This document shows positions 60,907 to 64,000 of a stretch of DNA of 64,000 nucleotides, in pieces. The stretch's first letter is position 1, and the number at the start of each line of letters is the position of its first letter. The DNA comes from Pedobacter insulae (lineage in GTDB: Bacteria; Bacteroidota; Bacteroidia; Sphingobacteriales; Sphingobacteriaceae). The stretch spans positions 62,001 through 126,000 of the forward strand of contig NZ_FOPP01000003.1 in NCBI RefSeq assembly GCF_900113525.1, in the 5' to 3' direction. A model generated the notes under the pieces. It worked only from the letters and a program-made list of their open reading frames with translations. It had not been told where the DNA came from and did not search any database. A program made the translations under genes and the position numbers.

Positions 60907-62239
60907 AATTTTATTAATTATACGTAGAGAATATTTATCACGGGTAAAGAAAAAGTCGTTCATTGTTATGACTTTTTTAACACCCTTGTTAATTGCTGGA
61001 ATTTATGCCTTAATTGGCTACTTTACCTACAAAGGGATTAATGACACCTACGATAAGGTTGCAGTAGTTAATGACAATAAAATCTTAACAGAGAAATTAA
61101 TATCTGATAAAAACATTAAATATGAGTATGTAAATAGAAATTTGGATGAGATGAAAACGTCACTCAAAAAAAGTGATTATGATTATGTACTATATCTTCC
61201 CAATTTCACATTGCAGGCACCTAATAACATTCAGCTTTACGGCGCGAAACAAGCAGGATTATCATTAAACAGAAGAATATCCAATGACATAGAAGAGCTA
61301 ATTCGCAATCAAAAATTAAAAGAATCCGGGATTGCTCAAAGTGACCTTGATCAATTGAAAACTAACGTTGATATATCCACCAAAAAAATTGCTGAAACCG
61401 GTCAGGAAGAGGATTCGAGTGCTGGAGCAAGTACCATCATAGCTTTTATTGCTGGGATATTGATGTTTATGTTCATCATGCTATACGGCATTCAGGTGAT
61501 GCGCGGAGTGATTGAAGAAAAAACCAGCCGTATCATTGAAGTAATGATCTCCTCGGTTAAACCTTTTCAACTGATGATGGGTAAAATTATCGGCATTGCT
61601 ATGGTGGGCTTAACGCAGTTTATTTTGTGGATTGTACTTACCTTAACAATATCGACCGCCGTAGTTAGTTTCTTTGCGAACAAAGATGATATTGAAAAAA
61701 CTGTGGCAGTTGCGAAAGCTGGACAAGCGGGTACTCAATTATCACATGGGAGTTCTGCTATTGCAATGCAGCAAGGCCCAATGGTCGATATACAAAAAAG
61801 CTTAGCGGGGTTACCAATTGGAAAAATTGTAACGGTGTTTATATTTTTCTTTTTAGCAGGATATTTATTTTACAGTGCTTTATACGCTGCTATAGGGTCG
61901 GCTGTGGATAGTGAAACAGAGACCCAACAATTTATGATGCCCGTGATGATGCCGCTGTTATTAGGCTACGCACTTTCGTTAAGTGTTGTGACCAATGATC
62001 CTTATGGTCCTGTTGCTTTTTGGCTTTCCATGATTCCTTTTACCTCTCCTATTGCCATGGTAGTACGCCTGCCCTATGGAGTTCCCAATTGGGAGTTAGC
62101 ACTATCAATGTTCATTTTAGTAGTCGGTTTTATAGGTACAGTTTGGGTTGCAGGAAGAATTTACCGAGTTGGTATTTTAATGTATGGTAAAAAAACAACC
62201 TTTAAAGAAATGTTTAAATGGTTTAGCTATAAAGGTTAG
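60899..62239 (+). CDS. ABC-2 transporter permease (NatB-like)
   Basis: A 446-residue permease with one N-terminal helix (about 19-42), a large extracytoplasmic region to about 175 and then five to six helices. IIRREYLSRVKKKSFIVMTFLTPLL at the start and GVIEEKTSRIIEVMISSVKPFQLMMGKIIGIA (in part) in the middle are hallmarks of the NatB family, some of which export Na+. The partner ATPase overlaps by 8 nt. Confidence 0.92.
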   Translation: MNKILLIIRREYLSRVKKKSFIVMTFLTPLLIAGIYALIGYFTYKGINDTYDKVAVVNDNKILTEKLISDKNIKYEYVNRNLDEMKTSLKKSDYDYVLYLPNFTLQAPNNIQLYGAKQAGLSLNRRISNDIEELIRNQKLKESGIAQSDLDQLKTNVDISTKKIAETGQEEDSSAGASTIIAFIAGILMFMFIMLYGIQVMRGVIEEKTSRIIEVMISSVKPFQLMMGKIIGIAMVGLTQFILWIVLTLTISTAVVSFFANKDDIEKTVAVAKAGQAGTQLSHGSSAIAMQQGPMVDIQKSLAGLPIGKIVTVFIFFFLAGYLFYSALYAAIGSAVDSETETQQFMMPVMMPLLLGYALSLSVVTNDPYGPVAFWLSMIPFTSPIAMVVRLPYGVPNWELALSMFILVVGFIGTVWVAGRIYRVGILMYGKKTTFKEMFKWFSYKG

Positions 62240-62244
62240 GGGCA

Positions 62245-63144
62245 ATGAAAATTGCAATAATTGATCTTGGAACCAATACCTTTCATCTCTTAATCGCAGC
62301 GGTTAGGTTTGGTGAACCTTTTATAATTTACAAAACTAATGTACCGGTTAGGTTAGGTGAAGACATCACTAAAGAAAATTCAATTATCCCTTTAGCCTTT
62401 AATCGTGGAATTTCTTGTTTGCAGGAATTCAGGAAAACTATTGACTTTTATAAAATTAAAACAATAAAAGCTGTGGCTACATCGGGTGTACGAAGTGCTA
62501 GGAATGGCAACGACTTTGTAACTGCAGCAAAAGAAGTCGCAGGTATTGCCATTGATATAATTGATGGCGATGAAGAGGCAACTTATATTTATGAAGGAGT
62601 AAAATGGAGTGGTGCAATTACCCAATCCTCTTTAATTATGGATATAGGAGGTGGAAGCACTGAATTTATTCTTTGCGATCAGGAAAATGTCATCTGGAAA
62701 AAGAGCTATAACATTGGAGCGGCCAGACTGATGCAATCATTTTTTAAGTCCGATCCAATTTCTTTAAAGGATCAATTGGCTATAATTGCCCATTTGGATG
62801 CTCAGCTAACAGAACTTATCACACTTTGCCAAATACATAAACCAAAAACATTAATTGGTTCAGCTGGGGCTTTCGAGACATTTGACACGATGATTAATCC
62901 TAAATTGGAAAATTATACTGCCACTATTGATTACAATGCTTATCAGGAACTTTCATCTAAGCTAATCAACGCCAATCACTTGCAACGGGCAAACATGGAT
63001 GGCTTAATCCCCTTAAGAGTAGATATGATTGTAATGGCTGCTTTATTAACTAATTATGTGTTAACAAAATTAAATATCAAGGAAATAACTTTATCTACTT
63101 TTGATTTAAAAATGGGTGTGTTGGCTAAAAGTGTGGAGCATTAA
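62245..63144 (+). CDS. ppx: Ppx/GppA family phosphatase (exopolyphosphatase)
   Basis: A 299-residue actin-fold enzyme that removes phosphate from polyphosphate or pppGpp. IDLGTNTFHLLIAAV near the N-terminus, VATSGVRSARNG, DGDEEATYIYEGV and LIMDIGGGSTEFILC carry the nucleotide and phosphate loops. The C-terminal HD-like domain of long Ppx proteins is missing, as in the short form. It lies 5 nt after the ABC permease and may be in the same transcript. Confidence 0.92.
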   Translation: MKIAIIDLGTNTFHLLIAAVRFGEPFIIYKTNVPVRLGEDITKENSIIPLAFNRGISCLQEFRKTIDFYKIKTIKAVATSGVRSARNGNDFVTAAKEVAGIAIDIIDGDEEATYIYEGVKWSGAITQSSLIMDIGGGSTEFILCDQENVIWKKSYNIGAARLMQSFFKSDPISLKDQLAIIAHLDAQLTELITLCQIHKPKTLIGSAGAFETFDTMINPKLENYTATIDYNAYQELSSKLINANHLQRANMDGLIPLRVDMIVMAALLTNYVLTKLNIKEITLSTFDLKMGVLAKSVEH

Positions 63145-63152
63145 CTGTAATC

Positions 63153-63722
63153 CTATGATAAGCTCTTTAGTTCATCATATAACCGCTCGGTAGGTAATCC
63201 CATAACATTGGTATAAGACCCTAACATACGTGTCACAACTACCAAACCCCAGTAATCTTGAATACCATAGCTTCCAGCTTTATCAAACGGCTTAAAATTG
63301 TCAATATAAAAGTTGATTTCCTCTTCGCTTACCGCTCTACAGAACACCTCTGTAACATCATAAAAGGAATGCATTTTATTGTCTTTAACCAAAGCTACTC
63401 CCGTATAGACCTCGTGTTTGTTAGCTGCTAATGCTTTCAACATTTCGTAGGCATGGACTTTATCTCTCGGCTTACCTAAAATTTCTCCATCTAAAGCAAC
63501 AATCGTATCGGCAGTAATGACTATCTTACCCGAAACATCTCCAAATGCTGTTGCTTTTTGTTCGGCAACATAAACTGCTATTTCTGCAGGGCTTAAATTC
63601 TCAGGATAGCTTTCATCAACATCCTTAAGGTCGACACTGAAATCTAGGCCCATCAATTTTAATAATTCATGTCTCCGGGGAGATTTAGAGGCTAAAACAA
63701 TAGGGAGCTTTTGTTGATACAT
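63153..63722 (-). CDS. maf: Maf-like nucleoside triphosphate pyrophosphatase
   Basis: A 189-residue enzyme that hydrolyses non-canonical or selected NTPs to NMP. LASKSPRRHELLKLMG at the start, the catalytic ITADTIVALDGEILGKPRD in the middle and DKAGSYGIQDYWG are the Maf signature. The frame opens at a TTG at 63767; the ATG at 63722 (MYQQKLPIVLASKSPRR) is the family start. Convergent with ppx. Confidence 0.95.
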   Translation of the reverse strand: MYQQKLPIVLASKSPRRHELLKLMGLDFSVDLKDVDESYPENLSPAEIAVYVAEQKATAFGDVSGKIVITADTIVALDGEILGKPRDKVHAYEMLKALAANKHEVYTGVALVKDNKMHSFYDVTEVFCRAVSEEEINFYIDNFKPFDKAGSYGIQDYWGLVVVTRMLGSYTNVMGLPTERLYDELKSLS

Positions 63723-63768
63723 TTTGTAAATTTCCACGAAAATAGCAAAAAGCAATATAAACAACAAA

Positions 63769-63785
63769 AGCGACTATAAGTCGCT
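63769..63785 (-). terminator. Terminator of the Spy/CpxP-like gene
   Basis: AGCGACT and AGTCGCT form a 7-bp stem with a 3-nt loop. On the minus strand it is followed by TTTGTTGTTT and lies 31 nt after the stop of the Spy/CpxP-like gene, just upstream of maf. Confidence 0.7.
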
Positions 63786-63815
63786 TCTGTTATATTATAA
63801 AGAAAGGAGCTTTAA

Positions 63816-64000
63816 TTATTGACCGCCACCTTCTTGTCTTTCTTTCATTCTTTTTTCCATCGCTGCTTTTTGCTCATCTAACATAGTTTGATAAGCTTTT
63901 TTCTGATCATCAGTTAAAATTTCTTTGATTTTAGTTTGAGTTTCAGTTTGCATTTTGGTCATTTTCTCTCTCATTGCTGCCATATCGCCACCTCCACCTT
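63816..64000 (-). CDS. Spy/CpxP-like LTxxQ-type protein (partial, N-terminus off window)
   Basis: The last 60 residues are visible, ending at a stop at 63816. They form one long charged helix: EKMTKMQTETQTKIKEILTDDQKKAYQ and MLDEQKAAMEKRMKERQ, with a Gly-rich stretch on both sides. The LTDDQ element is the LTxxQ motif of periplasmic Spy/CpxP-type chaperones. The N-terminus, including any signal peptide, lies beyond the right edge. Confidence 0.7.
   Translation of the reverse strand, partial: GGGGDMAAMREKMTKMQTETQTKIKEILTDDQKKAYQTMLDEQKAAMEKRMKERQEGGGQ

Overview
The window is a gene-dense, low-G+C bacterial chromosome segment with no plasmid, phage or transposase genes. Several features point to the Bacteroidota, most likely a Pedobacter-like member of the Sphingobacteriaceae: a fused MurF-alanine racemase, a secreted protein ending in a gliding-motility-type C-terminal sorting domain, BatA, DUF4199, GH3 and DUF2264 proteins, few Shine-Dalgarno sites, and repeated promoter boxes of the Bacteroidota type (-33 TTTG, about 18-20 nt, -7 TAnnTTTG).

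Layout. 1-4.5 kb: the end of a membrane-anchored glutamate-synthase-like flavoprotein, a YciO-type protein, NhaA and a metallo-beta-lactamase-fold lipase-like protein. 4.5-8.35 kb (minus): a tryptophan operon trpD-trpF-trpB-trpA, preceded by a leader peptide with three consecutive Trp codons and a transcription attenuator; trpE, trpG and trpC are not in the window. 8.35-12.5 kb (minus): a tightly packed recR, phosphodiesterase-like, SDR and TPR-histidine kinase operon. 12.6-19.1 kb: symporter, LOG protein, a small membrane protein, DUF502, MurF-Alr and RecX. 19.1-19.5 kb: tRNA-Gly(GCC) and tRNA-Leu(TAA) with a near-consensus promoter and terminator. 19.5-23.6 kb: two ArsR-SRPBCC modules of the same design, each with two copies of its own palindrome around the -7 box. 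23.6-25.3 kb: DUF2264 and DUF3817. 25.4-37.6 kb (minus): HscB, RseP-like protease, Dxr, GH3 enzyme, membrane protein, two glycosyltransferases, DUF4199, an acidic protein, a dihydroorotase-like protein lacking metal ligands, and a BatA-like protein. 37.6-42.9 kb: a thioredoxin lipoprotein and three L,D-transpeptidase-type cell-wall enzymes.

42.9-50.5 kb: a complete histidine operon hisG-D-C-B-H-A-F-IE with a His-rich leader peptide and terminator. Palindromic REP-like repeats lie on both sides of hisF; one is a perfect 26-bp inverted repeat. 50.5-59.3 kb: WD40 protein, YceH, NlpC/P60 protein, UspA, ferredoxin, acyl-CoA reductase, a type IX secretion candidate, a small protein with FtsE, and grpE-dnaJ. 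59.3-64 kb: a lipoprotein, an ABC-2 exporter pair, Ppx, Maf and the C-terminus of a Spy/CpxP-like protein.

The clearest regulatory logic is paired amino-acid attenuation (trp and his, both leader peptides beginning MIQV), paired ArsR autoregulation, and several genes whose start codon lies only 3-7 nt after a -7 box, which suggests leaderless transcripts. I see no large unknown defence or mobile system; the novelty here is regulatory and structural.
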